A DNA stretch of 64,000 nt from UBA8904 sp964394715 (GCA_964394715.1 CAYMYR010000004.1:16209-80208), one strand, 5' to 3'; shown: positions 16,096-24,945, counted from the stretch's first letter. The notes: generated from the sequence alone by a model not told the origin. Numbers and translations are program-made.

Positions 16096-17802
16096 ATGCA
16101 AAAGAAAATAATTATTTTTATCATTTGCGGCCTTCTTTTTTCTGCAGCGCAGGGCGGCTGCGCTTCTCCCCTGAAGCAGCGTTTGTCATCCAATCCATCC
16201 GTTGATGAAGTTTATTCCAAAGAGGCTGCCTATCATTATTCACTGGCTGTTTTCTTACGGCTGAATCATGAACTGTCGGAAGCGATCGACCAGATGAAAA
16301 AAGCGCTCGCTATTCATCCGGATTCTATTTATCTGAATACCGAACTGGTTTCGCTGTATGCTGAACACAGCGATTTTGACAATGCTCTGTCGCTCGGCGA
16401 AGCCATGTTGGCTAAGAATCCAGGAAATATCGAACTGCGGTCGATCCTGGGGGGGGTATATTTCAATTTACGCAAATACGATAAAGCGGTTCAAGAGTAT
16501 CAGGCTATTATTGAGATTGATCCGAAAAACCTGGTTGCCCGCCTATTCCTGGCGACAATTTATACACAGGAGAAAAAGTATGATTTGGCGAGGAAGGTTT
16601 ATCAGCAGCTCTTGAAAATGGATCCCGGCAATATTATCGGGATGTTTTATTATGCGAAAATATTGACTCAAATGAACCGTCCGGCAGAGGCGGAAGCGCT
16701 TTATAAAAAAATGACCTTGCAAAAACCGGAGTTTGAAGCGGCCTGGCTCAGTCTTGCTGCTCTTTATGAAAATGAGAAAAAATATGATGAGGCCATTGCT
16801 GTTTATCGGGCTTATCTGGAGATAAACCCTGCCAGGATCATTTTTCGTGTGAAGATCGCACAGCAGCTGGTGAAAGTGAATAAGCAGTCCCTGGCAGAAA
16901 AAGAGTTGAAAGAAGCGTTGCAGGTTGATCCCGCCAACCGGGATGTCCGAACCATGCTGGGATTGTTGTATTATGAAATGAAGCAGTTTGATGCGGCGGC
17001 GGCCCAGTTTTTGACGATTTTGCAATCATCGCAAGGAGATGAAAAAATCCGCTATCTTCTGGCCAATACGCTGGAGCAAAAGGGTGATTTGTCTGCCGCA
17101 TTTATGGAGTATCAAAAAATATCCCCTGATTTTGAATTATATGCAAATGCTCAAGTCCTTGCAGCCATGATTCGCAAGAAAGAAGGCAGAATTGAAGACG
17201 CCATTGGAGTTATGGTCCGGGCCATCGAAAAGAAAAACGATCAGGCAGCGCTGTATCTGTATTTGTCATCCCTGCATGAAGAAAAAAAAGATATGGACGC
17301 AGCGGAAAAAATAATCCGGGAAGGTATCAGTCGCTTCCCCCGCAATACGGATATGTATTATGTTCTGGGAACGATTCAGGAGAAAACGGATCGCTTTGAG
17401 GAGAGCATCAAATCGATGAGAAAAGTGCTGGACATTGATCCGCAAAATGCCGATGCTCTTAACTTTATTGGCTACACGTATGCCGACCGTGACATTCACC
17501 TTGACGAAGCAGAACAAATGATTGTTCAGGCCCTGAAGATCAAGCCTAAAAATGGATACATCCTGGATTCCCTGGGCTGGGTTCATTTCAAGAGAAAACA
17601 ATACGACAGCGCCCTGAAGTATCTCAAGGAGGCTCTGGAGCTCCTGCCGGATGATCCTAATATTAATGAACATATAGGGGATGTTTATCTGAAGATCGGG
17701 CGGGAGCAGGAAGCGCTGGAGTATTACCGGAAGGCAGTGAAGATAGATCCTGCTAATCTCAAACTGAAAGAGAAACTGGAAAATCTGATCAACAAAAAAT
17801 AA
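16096..17802 (+). CDS. TPR-repeat lipoprotein (568 aa)
   Basis: N-terminal signal peptide with a lipobox-like end (AAQGGC, Cys near residue 22) predicts an acylated envelope protein. Nearly all of the remainder is tetratricopeptide repeats, at least ten units with the A-x-x-Y and IDPxN signatures (for example DKAVQEYQAIIEIDPKN and EEALELLPDDP-type helices). TPR lipoproteins usually act as protein-protein scaffolds at the outer membrane; the partner is unknown. A run of eight G at 16449-16456 lies within the coding frame. The next gene also encodes a lipoprotein, 45 bp downstream, suggesting a common envelope function. Confidence 0.85.
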   Translation: MQKKIIIFIICGLLFSAAQGGCASPLKQRLSSNPSVDEVYSKEAAYHYSLAVFLRLNHELSEAIDQMKKALAIHPDSIYLNTELVSLYAEHSDFDNALSLGEAMLAKNPGNIELRSILGGVYFNLRKYDKAVQEYQAIIEIDPKNLVARLFLATIYTQEKKYDLARKVYQQLLKMDPGNIIGMFYYAKILTQMNRPAEAEALYKKMTLQKPEFEAAWLSLAALYENEKKYDEAIAVYRAYLEINPARIIFRVKIAQQLVKVNKQSLAEKELKEALQVDPANRDVRTMLGLLYYEMKQFDAAAAQFLTILQSSQGDEKIRYLLANTLEQKGDLSAAFMEYQKISPDFELYANAQVLAAMIRKKEGRIEDAIGVMVRAIEKKNDQAALYLYLSSLHEEKKDMDAAEKIIREGISRFPRNTDMYYVLGTIQEKTDRFEESIKSMRKVLDIDPQNADALNFIGYTYADRDIHLDEAEQMIVQALKIKPKNGYILDSLGWVHFKRKQYDSALKYLKEALELLPDDPNINEHIGDVYLKIGREQEALEYYRKAVKIDPANLKLKEKLENLINKK

Positions 17803-17847
17803 GGGATTACCAGAATCCTGATCATCTCCCCTGAAAGTGTTTGCAAG

Positions 17848-18624
17848 ATGTGTTTTCCCCCCCCACGCGTCATACTGTTATTTATCCTGTTCATTCTCGT
17901 CTGCGGATGTGCTGCCGGGAAGCGTTTCTCTTTGCCTTTTGGACCACCTGAAACATCTTTAACTACGATGGTTCCGGTCCTTCAGGAAACAGACAGGATT
18001 GTGGCTACGGCGGAAATTGACCTGAAGACAGAACAGGGACATTATCCGGTTCGGGCTGCATTGATTATGCAGAAACCCTCCTATCTGCGACTGGAGATAC
18101 TGCCGGTGATCGGTACTCCCGATTTATATCTGGCGGCCACACCGGATCATCTGCAAATATTTATTCCGTCGAGGGAAGAATTTTATGCAGGGAAGCCATC
18201 TGCCGAAAACCTGGCCCGTTTTTTACCATGGGGGTTCAATGTTGAGGATATTGTAATGATTCTTACCTGCAGCCTTTCCCCTTCCGGCGGGAAGGAGTTT
18301 CTCCGGGCAAGCGATCATGAGGATGGCCTGACGGGATTTGATCTGAAAAGCCCTTCGGGTTTTACGCAAACATTCTGGATGGACAAAAGCGGTAAGGTGA
18401 AAAAGCTGATCCGCCATGATACGGATGGCAAAGAAATGTTTCAAGTAAGGTACGAGGATTACGCATCAGAAAGCAACCTGGCTGGAAAGATAACGGTTAT
18501 TCGTACAGACCAACTGACAAGTATTTCTGTAAAATATACGGATCTGAAAATAGTCCGGGAAACGAATTTTGCGGTTTTTGAACTGTCCGTTCCCGCAGGT
18601 ATTCAAAAAATCAATTTGGATTAA
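17848..18624 (+). CDS. Lipoprotein with LolA/LolB-like (DUF4292-like) fold, 258 aa
   Basis: Signal peptide ending in a lipobox (LVCGC, Cys at residue 21). The mature part alternates beta strands in the pattern of LolA/LolB-type half-barrels: VATAEIDLKTEQGHYPVRAAL, then YLRLEILPVIGTPDLYLAATP, then IFIPSREEFYAGKP. This suggests binding of a lipid or lipoprotein, possibly a LolB-like role in placing lipoproteins in the outer membrane; this is a fold-level inference only. The start is unusual: codons 3-6 lie in a C8 tract (17857-17864) and the ribosome site is poor. Confidence 0.7.
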   Translation: MCFPPPRVILLFILFILVCGCAAGKRFSLPFGPPETSLTTMVPVLQETDRIVATAEIDLKTEQGHYPVRAALIMQKPSYLRLEILPVIGTPDLYLAATPDHLQIFIPSREEFYAGKPSAENLARFLPWGFNVEDIVMILTCSLSPSGGKEFLRASDHEDGLTGFDLKSPSGFTQTFWMDKSGKVKKLIRHDTDGKEMFQVRYEDYASESNLAGKITVIRTDQLTSISVKYTDLKIVRETNFAVFELSVPAGIQKINLD

Positions 18625-18654
18625 TTGCATCATGCGTCCGGATGGCCTGACGTA

Positions 18655-18682
18655 GCTGATTTTCTGTCTGATACTAATCAGC
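18655..18682 (+). terminator. Weak hairpin after the second lipoprotein gene
   Basis: GCTGATT pairs with AATCAGC over a 14-nt loop, 31 bp after the stop. No T-run follows, so it is at best a weak or factor-assisted terminator of the ctpA-lipoprotein gene group. Confidence 0.25.
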
Positions 18683-18731
18683 GAATGGTGGTATGTGTCT
18701 TTGCGGAGCGTTACCGGAAAAAAAGCAAAAT

Positions 18732-18759
18732 AAAGGGGGCATGAGATGAAGCCCCCTTT
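18732..18759 (-). terminator. Terminator of the tol-pal operon
   Basis: A perfect 9-bp stem AAAGGGGGC / GCCCCCTTT with a 10-nt loop. Read on the minus strand it is followed by a T-rich stretch ending in T7, so it terminates transcripts arriving from cpoB. It lies between convergent genes. Confidence 0.85.
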
Positions 18760-18782
18760 CATGCAGCTGTTTGTTTTACAGA

Positions 18783-19592
18783 TTACTTGATTTGCTGAAG
18801 CTTGGCACGTGCGGTCTTTGCCTGATTGGTGTTGGGATAATCTTTTATGACTTGTTGTAAAAGCAGACGTGCGCTTGCCTTGTCGCCCAGGCTTAAAAAT
18901 GAAAAGCCTTGCTTTAAAAGAGCATGAGGCACTTTATTGCTGTTGGGGAATTTTTTGGTCACATTGTCATATTCAAGAATGGCTTTTTCGTATTGCCTTT
19001 CATTAAAATAACATTCACCAATCCAGAATTGCGCGTTATCAGAATACTCTCCTGTGGGATATGCGGCCAGAAAACTTTGAAAGGCTTCCCGGGCTTTTGT
19101 GTAGTTGCCTTTTTTATACAGCTGATAAGCTGCTGCATACTGTGAAGCTTTGCTCTGCTTGTCGGAAGAAGTATCCTGCGGTAAGACGGAACCATCCATG
19201 CCACCGTATGAATCTTTCTTGCTGATTTCCAGAAAGTTTTCGATGAAATTGATTTTCTGCTCTAGCTGCTCCAGCCTTTTATGGTATGTGCTGTCTCCTC
19301 TCGCATCCGGGAAAGAACCCTTTTGCATCGCCTCGACATGTCCACGCAATTGCTGAACCTGCTCGCGCAACTCCGACATGTCTGCACTGGTGTTGGCCTG
19401 TCCTTTTCGCATCGTCTCGATAGCTTGTTTTTGTTCTTCCTGCATCATTCGCATGCGGATGTCCAAGGCGGCAATTTTATCCTCCACTTCCCGATTTACT
19501 TCCGTACGGACATTTTTCAAGTCAGAGGACGTAGCGCAGGATGTGAGCAACGCCACCATTACCGTGAATACAAGATACAAATAACGTTTCAA
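18783..19592 (-). CDS. cpoB: Tol-Pal associated TPR protein CpoB (YbgF)
   Basis: Periplasmic coordinator of Tol-Pal function with peptidoglycan synthesis in E. coli. The sequence shows an N-terminal lipoprotein-like signal (VALLTSC), a coiled-coil region (residues 25-110: DIRMRMMQEEQKQAIETM and neighbouring heptads), a linker, and a C-terminal TPR domain (residues 150-269) with YKKGNYTKAREAFQSFLA and ILEYDNVTKKFPNS. I place the start at a TTG (19592-19590) opening MKRYLYLVF, because AAAGGA lies 7 nt upstream and the signal peptide then begins at residue 1; in-frame ATGs at 19685 and upstream would put 31 extra residues before it. The predicted lipid anchor differs from the soluble E. coli protein. 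Last gene of the operon. Confidence 0.85.
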   Translation of the reverse strand: MKRYLYLVFTVMVALLTSCATSSDLKNVRTEVNREVEDKIAALDIRMRMMQEEQKQAIETMRKGQANTSADMSELREQVQQLRGHVEAMQKGSFPDARGDSTYHKRLEQLEQKINFIENFLEISKKDSYGGMDGSVLPQDTSSDKQSKASQYAAAYQLYKKGNYTKAREAFQSFLAAYPTGEYSDNAQFWIGECYFNERQYEKAILEYDNVTKKFPNSNKVPHALLKQGFSFLSLGDKASARLLLQQVIKDYPNTNQAKTARAKLQQIK

Positions 19593-19712
19593 GGCTTTAT
19601 CCTTTAACCCCCTCATACGGAATGAGTGTTCTTTATCCTTAAATTGCTTTGATATCATAACGTTCATTTCACACCTTGCCGGCATGCTGCAAGGTGGTTC
19701 ATCAGCTCATTA

Positions 19713-20225
19713 CTATTTTAAATGGAATTCCGCACGTCTGTTTTTAGCCCATGCCTCTTCTGTGCTTCGGGGATCCAGAGGATTTTCTTCGCCATAACTG
19801 ATGGCCTGCATGCGCGATGCGCTGACGCCGAGGTTCATCAGATATCGCTTGGCTTCCTGAGCCCGTCTTTGTCCGAGAGCCATGTTATATTCGGCAGTGC
19901 CCCTTTCATCACAGTATCCCTCAATGACAATCTTTCCACTTTTGTGGCTAAAGATTGTAGCATTGTGTTTGAGTGTGTCGCGTGCGTCCGGACGAATGTT
20001 GGATTGATCGTAGTCGAAGTAAATGTTTTGGGGAGTTAAAAGAGCCGCGTCTCTCGCTCTCATGGCAGCCTCCCGCTCCGCCTGTTCGCGTGCCCTCCGG
20101 GCGGCTTCGTCTTCTGTGGCTGCATCATCCCTTACCACGGCTGATTTATCCGCGCAACCACCGAATATGGTTAAACAAAATGCAAAAACAAGAAATATCC
20201 CAATCACTGCTAAATATTTTTTCAT
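19713..20225 (-). CDS. pal: Peptidoglycan-associated lipoprotein Pal
   Basis: Outer-membrane lipoprotein that ties the membrane to peptidoglycan and is moved by TolB and TolQRA during constriction. The signal peptide ends in a lipobox (IFGGC, Cys 24). An Ala/Arg-rich helical linker (residues 35-62) precedes the OmpA-like domain, with the conserved VIEGYCDERGTAEYNMALGQ block and the DAP-binding Asp/Arg pattern, then RMQAISYGEENP. It has a strong AAGGAGAGG ribosome site. The 170 residues fit the family. Confidence 0.95.
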   Translation of the reverse strand: MKKYLAVIGIFLVFAFCLTIFGGCADKSAVVRDDAATEDEAARRAREQAEREAAMRARDAALLTPQNIYFDYDQSNIRPDARDTLKHNATIFSHKSGKIVIEGYCDERGTAEYNMALGQRRAQEAKRYLMNLGVSASRMQAISYGEENPLDPRSTEEAWAKNRRAEFHLK

Positions 20226-20447
20226 GATCCTCTCCTTTCAAGGTTTGAAAAAAGTAAATTTAATTTATTATTGTAAACATATCTTTCCGAATTTCGTCAA
20301 TAAAAATAACAGGCATCTGAATTGAATACGAGATATTTTCAGTAAGGCGACAAGCAAATCTGATTTTCAGCATTCATTTCCAATTTCAGGATGAACATGG
20401 TGTTTCCTATACGGCAAAGATGAAAAAAATTCAACCCCCATAAAAAA

Positions 20448-21764
20448 TCATTTTAATGAAGGAGACCAGGAAGGCATGACCAGATGGTTTGCACTCTCGA
20501 AGAGAACCCGTGTTTTCATGCCGTTGGCATTGATGATGCAAATACGGCTTCTGCCGCCCTGACGGGAACTGAAAACAATCTGTCTGCCGGATGGGGACCA
20601 GGACGGATATTCATTGTCTGCATTGTCAGAAGTCATCTGCATCAGGCTACCGCCACCTTCATCAACGGTGAAGATTTGATATCTCCCGCCCGCAAGACCC
20701 TCATACGCAATTTTACCGCCGCGGGGAGACCAGGAAGGAGATGTATTGTATTTCCCGTGAAAGGTGATTCTTCTTTCACCGCTGCCGTCTGCATTCATGA
20801 CAAAGATTTGCGGTGACCCGGAGCGATTCGATACAAATGCAATTTTTTGTCCGTCGGGCGACCAGGTCGGAGAAACGTCAATAGAATAGCTGTTCGTCAG
20901 GCGCTTGATCTGCATGGTGCTGATATCCAGGACATAAATATCTTCATTGCCGTCTTTGCTCAGCGTCAGCAGAAGTTTTTTACTGTCCGGCGAGAAGGAT
21001 CCACATAGATTCAGGCCCTCGAACGAAGCAACGGTTCTTTCACTGCCGGTTTTCAAATTACGCAGATAAACCTGTGGCCGTCCGTTTTTGTATGATGTAA
21101 AGGCAAGATATTGACCGTCCGGCGACCAGCGGGGCGATGTAACAATGCTCTGATGACCTGTCAAGTTGTTCATGCCCGATGCATCGTAGTTCATCGAGTA
21201 AATATCAGAACCGGATTTTCTTTTAATGATAAAAGCAACTTTTGTATTAAAATCTCCCGCATCGCCTGTCAACGCAATCAGGATATCGCGGGCAATGGCA
21301 AGCGCAAGGGGTTTTGTGTCGGTGCCCGGGTCCGAATATCTTTTATTAAAAAGCATTTCACCCCGTGCGACATCATACAGGCGGGCCTCTGCAAGCATGT
21401 CTTTTCCTTGAGTCAGGTCACCCCGCACCAGGAAATCCGCCCCGATAGCCGTCCATTCCTGAAAACGGATTTTTTCCGGGTATCCCGGTTCAACGCCTTC
21501 CAGGAAACTTTTTTTGTCCAGGATTCTAAAGAGCCCCGTCATATCGAGGTAGTTTTTGATTTCATCGGCAATCGCGGAATTAAGGCCTGAAGAAGTTGGT
21601 GCCACCGTTTTTTTATTTTGAAAATCACAAACCGCAATGGGGAATTGTTGAAAGCCGGGTGCGTCAATATCAATATACACCTTGGCCAGGGCGTCGTTGC
21701 GGGTGCCGCAGATCGTAAGGAAAACGAAAAGGATTAATATCTTAACAATATTTTTTTTATCCAT
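20448..21764 (-). CDS. tolB: Tol-Pal system periplasmic protein TolB
   Basis: Periplasmic partner of Pal. A signal peptide covers residues 1-27 (cut after DALA). An N-terminal alpha/beta domain (residues 30-170) includes the GADFLVRGDLT strand, and a six-bladed beta-propeller follows, with five clear WSPDGQ/FSPDSK/WSPRGG repeats between residues 200 and 438. The conserved family length is about 430. A 222-bp gap without a gene separates it from pal, longer than other gaps in this operon, leaving room for an internal promoter, but none was clear. Confidence 0.95.
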   Translation of the reverse strand: MDKKNIVKILILFVFLTICGTRNDALAKVYIDIDAPGFQQFPIAVCDFQNKKTVAPTSSGLNSAIADEIKNYLDMTGLFRILDKKSFLEGVEPGYPEKIRFQEWTAIGADFLVRGDLTQGKDMLAEARLYDVARGEMLFNKRYSDPGTDTKPLALAIARDILIALTGDAGDFNTKVAFIIKRKSGSDIYSMNYDASGMNNLTGHQSIVTSPRWSPDGQYLAFTSYKNGRPQVYLRNLKTGSERTVASFEGLNLCGSFSPDSKKLLLTLSKDGNEDIYVLDISTMQIKRLTNSYSIDVSPTWSPDGQKIAFVSNRSGSPQIFVMNADGSGERRITFHGKYNTSPSWSPRGGKIAYEGLAGGRYQIFTVDEGGGSLMQMTSDNADNEYPSWSPSGRQIVFSSRQGGRSRICIINANGMKTRVLFESANHLVMPSWSPSLK

Positions 21765-21793
21765 AAGTATTCATCATCCATCAGTGAATTTGT

Positions 21794-22633
21794 TCAGCGA
21801 AAGTCCTCGGAGTGAAACCGGATACCAAAGTCGATGAAACTCTCGTTTATCCATCCGGCAAGCGGAGGGAAGGGTGCGGATTTCTTTACTGCGCGCATGG
21901 CGGATTCATCAAAATAGGTGTTGCCGGAGCGTTTTTCAAAATCGATGTATTCCAGTGCTCCGCTCCGTGCTATTCTTACTTCAATAATGGTTTCTATATT
22001 GTTTTTCGGCATCATCGTGGGCGGTAAGGTCCAGTTCTTTTTGATTCTGGCCCAGACGAAGCGGCTGTACTCGTCAATTTTTGACGCGTTGGCAGACGAC
22101 GATGCCGCGCCAATACGGCCGCTTGCAGATCCGTAAGGAACACCCGGTGTCTCGCCTGTTCCGCTTCTCGCAAGTTCTTTTCGACGCAGGGCATCGATTT
22201 TTTTCTGAACATCCGCTTTAGAAAGCTCTTGTCGGCGGATCGCATCAATTTTCTTTTGAAGATCCGCCTCCCTGATATCTTTGCTTTTGTCTGTAATAAT
22301 ATCCTTAACCGTGTCTTTCAAGGAGTCTTTTTTTTTAGTTATCGGAACATCTGAAGGGGATTCCAGTTTTTGCTTCAGGATGATGGGAGGTTCCGGCGCG
22401 GGAGGCTGAAAAATGTCTTTCGGCATGGATGTTCCCCGCGGCGGCTGCAGAACTTCAGGGCCTACGAGCGCAACGGAATAGGGGGCACCGAAGGTCAGCT
22501 GCCTGGATGTTCCGGGCACGGTGATGATGATGGCGGCAATCGCAATCAGGTGAAGAAGAACGGAAGCGAAAAACATTTGGTAGGGACTGCCGGTATTACC
22601 GAATGAGCCTTTATGGAACAGCCGGAACGTCAT
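21794..22633 (-). CDS. tolA: TolA / TonB-family energy transducer
   Basis: Spans the periplasm and transmits the TolQR-derived force to Pal-TolB. One membrane helix lies at residues 20-40 (FFASVLLHLIAIAAIII). The proline-rich and then charged helical linker contains two tandem copies of a 17-residue unit, ADLQKKIDAIRRQELSK and ADVQKKIDALRRKELAR (22166-22267). The C-terminal globular domain (residues 190-279) has the TolA/TonB pattern VWARIKKNWTLPP and FDESAMRAVKKSAPFPPLAG. At 279 residues it is shorter than E. coli TolA (421) because of the linker. It overlaps tolR by an ATGA, showing translational coupling. Confidence 0.88.
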   Translation of the reverse strand: MTFRLFHKGSFGNTGSPYQMFFASVLLHLIAIAAIIITVPGTSRQLTFGAPYSVALVGPEVLQPPRGTSMPKDIFQPPAPEPPIILKQKLESPSDVPITKKKDSLKDTVKDIITDKSKDIREADLQKKIDAIRRQELSKADVQKKIDALRRKELARSGTGETPGVPYGSASGRIGAASSSANASKIDEYSRFVWARIKKNWTLPPTMMPKNNIETIIEVRIARSGALEYIDFEKRSGNTYFDESAMRAVKKSAPFPPLAGWINESFIDFGIRFHSEDFR

Positions 22634-23052
22634 TTCATGTCCTCGGGCGGTTCCGTTATCATTCCCAGTTTGTCGACGCCGGCTTTGCGTATTTCCGACA
22701 TGACTTCAACCACAAAACCATAGGAAACATTTTTATCGGCTCGCAGGAAAATCTCGCGGTCAACCCGCTGTTCAAAAATGGCGGCAAGTTTTGTGTTGAG
22801 ATCCTGCAGAGACATCCGGGTTTTGTTGAGGAAAATTTCTTTGTTTTCGTTGATGCTCAGAATCAGTTTCTCTTCTGCGAGATCTACGGTTTTTGACTTG
22901 ACGCGCGGCAGATTGACATCGATTCCCATGGAAAGCATCGGCGCCGTCACCATGAAAATGATGAGAAGGACGAGCATGACGTCAACAAGCGGAGTGACAT
23001 TGATGTCCGCCATGGATTTATTTTCGGAATTTCTTCTGCGTGAATGCCGCAT
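22630..23052 (-). CDS. tolR: TolR / ExbD-family proton channel subunit
   Basis: Works with TolQ to convert proton flow into movement of TolA. There is a short basic cytoplasmic start (MRHSRRRNSEN), then one membrane helix (residues 20-40) carrying the essential aspartate in TPLVDVMLVLLIIF, then a periplasmic domain. The 140 residues match TolR. Start 21 nt after the tolQ stop and ATGA overlap with tolA place it inside a tight operon. Confidence 0.95.
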   Translation of the reverse strand: MRHSRRRNSENKSMADINVTPLVDVMLVLLIIFMVTAPMLSMGIDVNLPRVKSKTVDLAEEKLILSINENKEIFLNKTRMSLQDLNTKLAAIFEQRVDREIFLRADKNVSYGFVVEVMSEIRKAGVDKLGMITEPPEDMK

Positions 23053-23073
23053 GATGCTTTATCCTGAAAAAGT

Positions 23074-23793
23074 TTATTTGCTGATCAGATGGCGCTCGAC
23101 GATGTTTAAGAATTCATCGGCAAAATTATCCATTTCCTGCACCATCGTTTTAGATTTGTTTAAGAAGTAATTGTAGAAAATAACAGCCGGGATTGCAGCG
23201 GCCAGACCTGCCGCTGTTGCAATCAGTGCTTCCGAGATGCCGGGAGCCACAACAGCCAGCGTTGCCGAACCACGTGCGCCAATAGCTTTGAAGGTTTCCA
23301 TAATTCCCCAAACCGTACCAAATAGCCCAATGAAGGGACTGGCAGAGCCTGTTGTCGCCAGAAATCCCAGCGAACTTTCAAGTTTGGTCATTTCCGTGTT
23401 GGATGCCCGGTTCAGTGCTCTCTGTACATTATCAATGGATGAGAGACTGATTTCTTCAGGGCGTGCCGTGTCTTTGGACACTTTGTTTATTTTGCTTAAT
23501 TCCGCGTAACCGACACGAAAGACTTCCGCCGTTGTTGAGTGAGGATATTTTTTGGCTGCCGGCACGACTTCTGAAAGTTTATTGCTGCGCTGATAGTCGG
23601 AATCAAAATCTTCGTTCTCTTTCCTGATTTTTCGATAATAACGGAATTTCAGAAAAATGATGGTCCAGGAAATGATAGAAAAGATGAGCAGGATCAGCAA
23701 AACAAATTTGACCATAAAACCGGCATCTGCAATCATGCCTAAAAGCGAACCGTGAAAATTGCCTCCAATGTCTAAAGATCCAATATCTTTCAC
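23074..23793 (-). CDS. tolQ: TolQ / ExbB-family proton channel subunit
   Basis: Membrane protein forming the pentameric stator-like channel with TolR. The first helix is at residues 25-47 (KFVLLILLIFSIISWTIIFLKF); two more lie in the C-terminal half, with the family signature FIGLFGTVWGIMETF and the small-residue helix ISEALIATAAGLAAAIPAVIFYN (a shorter core of it is enough to recognise). 239 residues. First gene of the tol operon, 84 bp after epmA in the same direction, with its own promoter-like pair in that gap. Confidence 0.95.
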   Translation of the reverse strand: MKDIGSLDIGGNFHGSLLGMIADAGFMVKFVLLILLIFSIISWTIIFLKFRYYRKIRKENEDFDSDYQRSNKLSEVVPAAKKYPHSTTAEVFRVGYAELSKINKVSKDTARPEEISLSSIDNVQRALNRASNTEMTKLESSLGFLATTGSASPFIGLFGTVWGIMETFKAIGARGSATLAVVAPGISEALIATAAGLAAAIPAVIFYNYFLNKSKTMVQEMDNFADEFLNIVERHLISK

Positions 23794-23829
23794 TTTGTTA
23801 TCTCCGGAAATGTTTTGAAATTTGCGTGT

Positions 23830-23858
23830 AACCTAAAGGAAAATCCTATCGTTGTCAA
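23830..23858 (-). promoter_or_regulatory. Possible promoter of the tol-pal operon
   Basis: On the minus strand, TTGACA (23858-23853) is followed after 17 nt by TAGGTT (23835-23830), a weak -10. It lies between the epmA stop and the tolQ start, so tol-pal may be transcribed on its own as well as by read-through from the EF-P genes. Confidence 0.45.
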
Positions 23859-23877
23859 TACATCTTTTTCCCGGACA

Positions 23878-24816
23878 TCAGAGGCTTTCCGGTGGAAAGG
23901 CCGTGATATCGTCAATTTGTGCTGTGTCGGCCATCAGCATAATTATCCGGTCAATTCCGAGTGCGATGCCGGCGCTGGGCGGCAGGTGTTCCAGGGCTGT
24001 TAGAAATTTTTCCGGTATGGGATAGTTTTGCCAGTGTTTAGCAGCCCGGGCCCCGGTTGCTTTTTCAAAACGCCTTCTTTGTTCGGCTGTATCGGTCAGC
24101 TCGGAAAAACCGTTGGCCAGTTCAAGACCTCCTATATACAGTTCAAATCTTTCCGCCACCGATGGATCGCTCTTTTTGATTCTGGCCAATGCTGCCAGTT
24201 CAGCCGGGTAATCATAAAGGAAAGTCGGTCGGTTGATTCCCATGCGGGGTTCTATATATTGAACCAGTGTTTCATCAAAATGATTCTGATTCAGCGTTTC
24301 GGAAAGACTCACCGGGGAGTATCGGGCAAAGGCGTTTGCCACGGTGATTCTTTCCCAGGGACTTTCCAGATAGATTTTTTTGTTTTGCCAGGTGATGTCC
24401 CGGGGGTATCCCATACTTCTGAAAGCGTCAAGTAGCATGGCTTCACACTGATCCATGAGCTCTTGATAATCGAAGTGTGCAACATACCATTCCAGCATCG
24501 TGAATTCGGGTAAATGCTTTTCTCCTCTTTCCTGGGCCCGGAAGCATTTGCAGATTTGAAAAATCCTGGGGTAGCCTGCGGCCAGAAGACGCTTCATGCA
24601 GAGTTCGGGGGAGGTTTGTAAAAACCAGCTGCCCGAGGGGATGGCTTCGATGTGTTCTTCCGGAGCGGGTCCGGGTATCCGGACAGGTGTTTCGATTTCC
24701 AGAAATTCCTGTTCGTTGAAGAAATGCCGGATGTTTTGCATGAATCTGGCGCGAAGGCGGAGGTTTTTGGCCTTACGCGCCAGATAGAATTGATCGTCCT
24801 GTTGAGATGTGTTCAT
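23878..24816 (-). CDS. epmA: EF-P lysine ligase EpmA (PoxA/GenX)
   Basis: LysRS-like enzyme without an anticodon-binding domain that attaches (beta-)lysine to a conserved lysine of EF-P. Class II synthetase motif 2 is seen in FRAQERGEKHLPEFTMLEWY and motif 3 in GIALGIDRII. In the latter, an alanine (about residue 285) takes the place of the LysRS glycine; in E. coli EpmA I recall this Ala as favouring beta-lysine. The 312 residues match the stand-alone type. I take the ATG at 24816; a TTG six codons earlier is possible, but neither has a ribosome site, since the upstream 120 bp are filled by a palindromic repeat. Third gene after the aminomutase and efp, on the same strand. Confidence 0.92.
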   Translation of the reverse strand: MNTSQQDDQFYLARKAKNLRLRARFMQNIRHFFNEQEFLEIETPVRIPGPAPEEHIEAIPSGSWFLQTSPELCMKRLLAAGYPRIFQICKCFRAQERGEKHLPEFTMLEWYVAHFDYQELMDQCEAMLLDAFRSMGYPRDITWQNKKIYLESPWERITVANAFARYSPVSLSETLNQNHFDETLVQYIEPRMGINRPTFLYDYPAELAALARIKKSDPSVAERFELYIGGLELANGFSELTDTAEQRRRFEKATGARAAKHWQNYPIPEKFLTALEHLPPSAGIALGIDRIIMLMADTAQIDDITAFPPESL

Positions 24817-24822
24817 TTTTAT

Positions 24823-24945
24823 GCAGCTTTTCAAAATAATTCAGAGGCAAGGCGCGCGAAGCGAGAAGAGCGAGGCGTATTTTACATACGCTGCAGTGAT
24901 GATGGCTGAAGCGCAACGCAGCATATGGATATTTTGGAAAGCTGC
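24823..24945. repeat. REP/MITE-like imperfect palindrome, copy A (efp-epmA gap)
   Basis: The 123-bp segment is bounded by inverted ends (GCAGCTTTTCAAAATA at the left; TATTTTGGAAAGCTGC at the right) and has a central hairpin GCGTATTTTACATACGC. It runs from the last base of the efp gene to 6 bp before the epmA ATG, so it fills the whole intercistronic gap. It is clearly related to the segment at 60450-60564, sharing blocks such as GCAACGCAG-ATATGG and ATATTTT, with compensating changes in the central stem. No protein is encoded. See findings. Confidence 0.8.
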
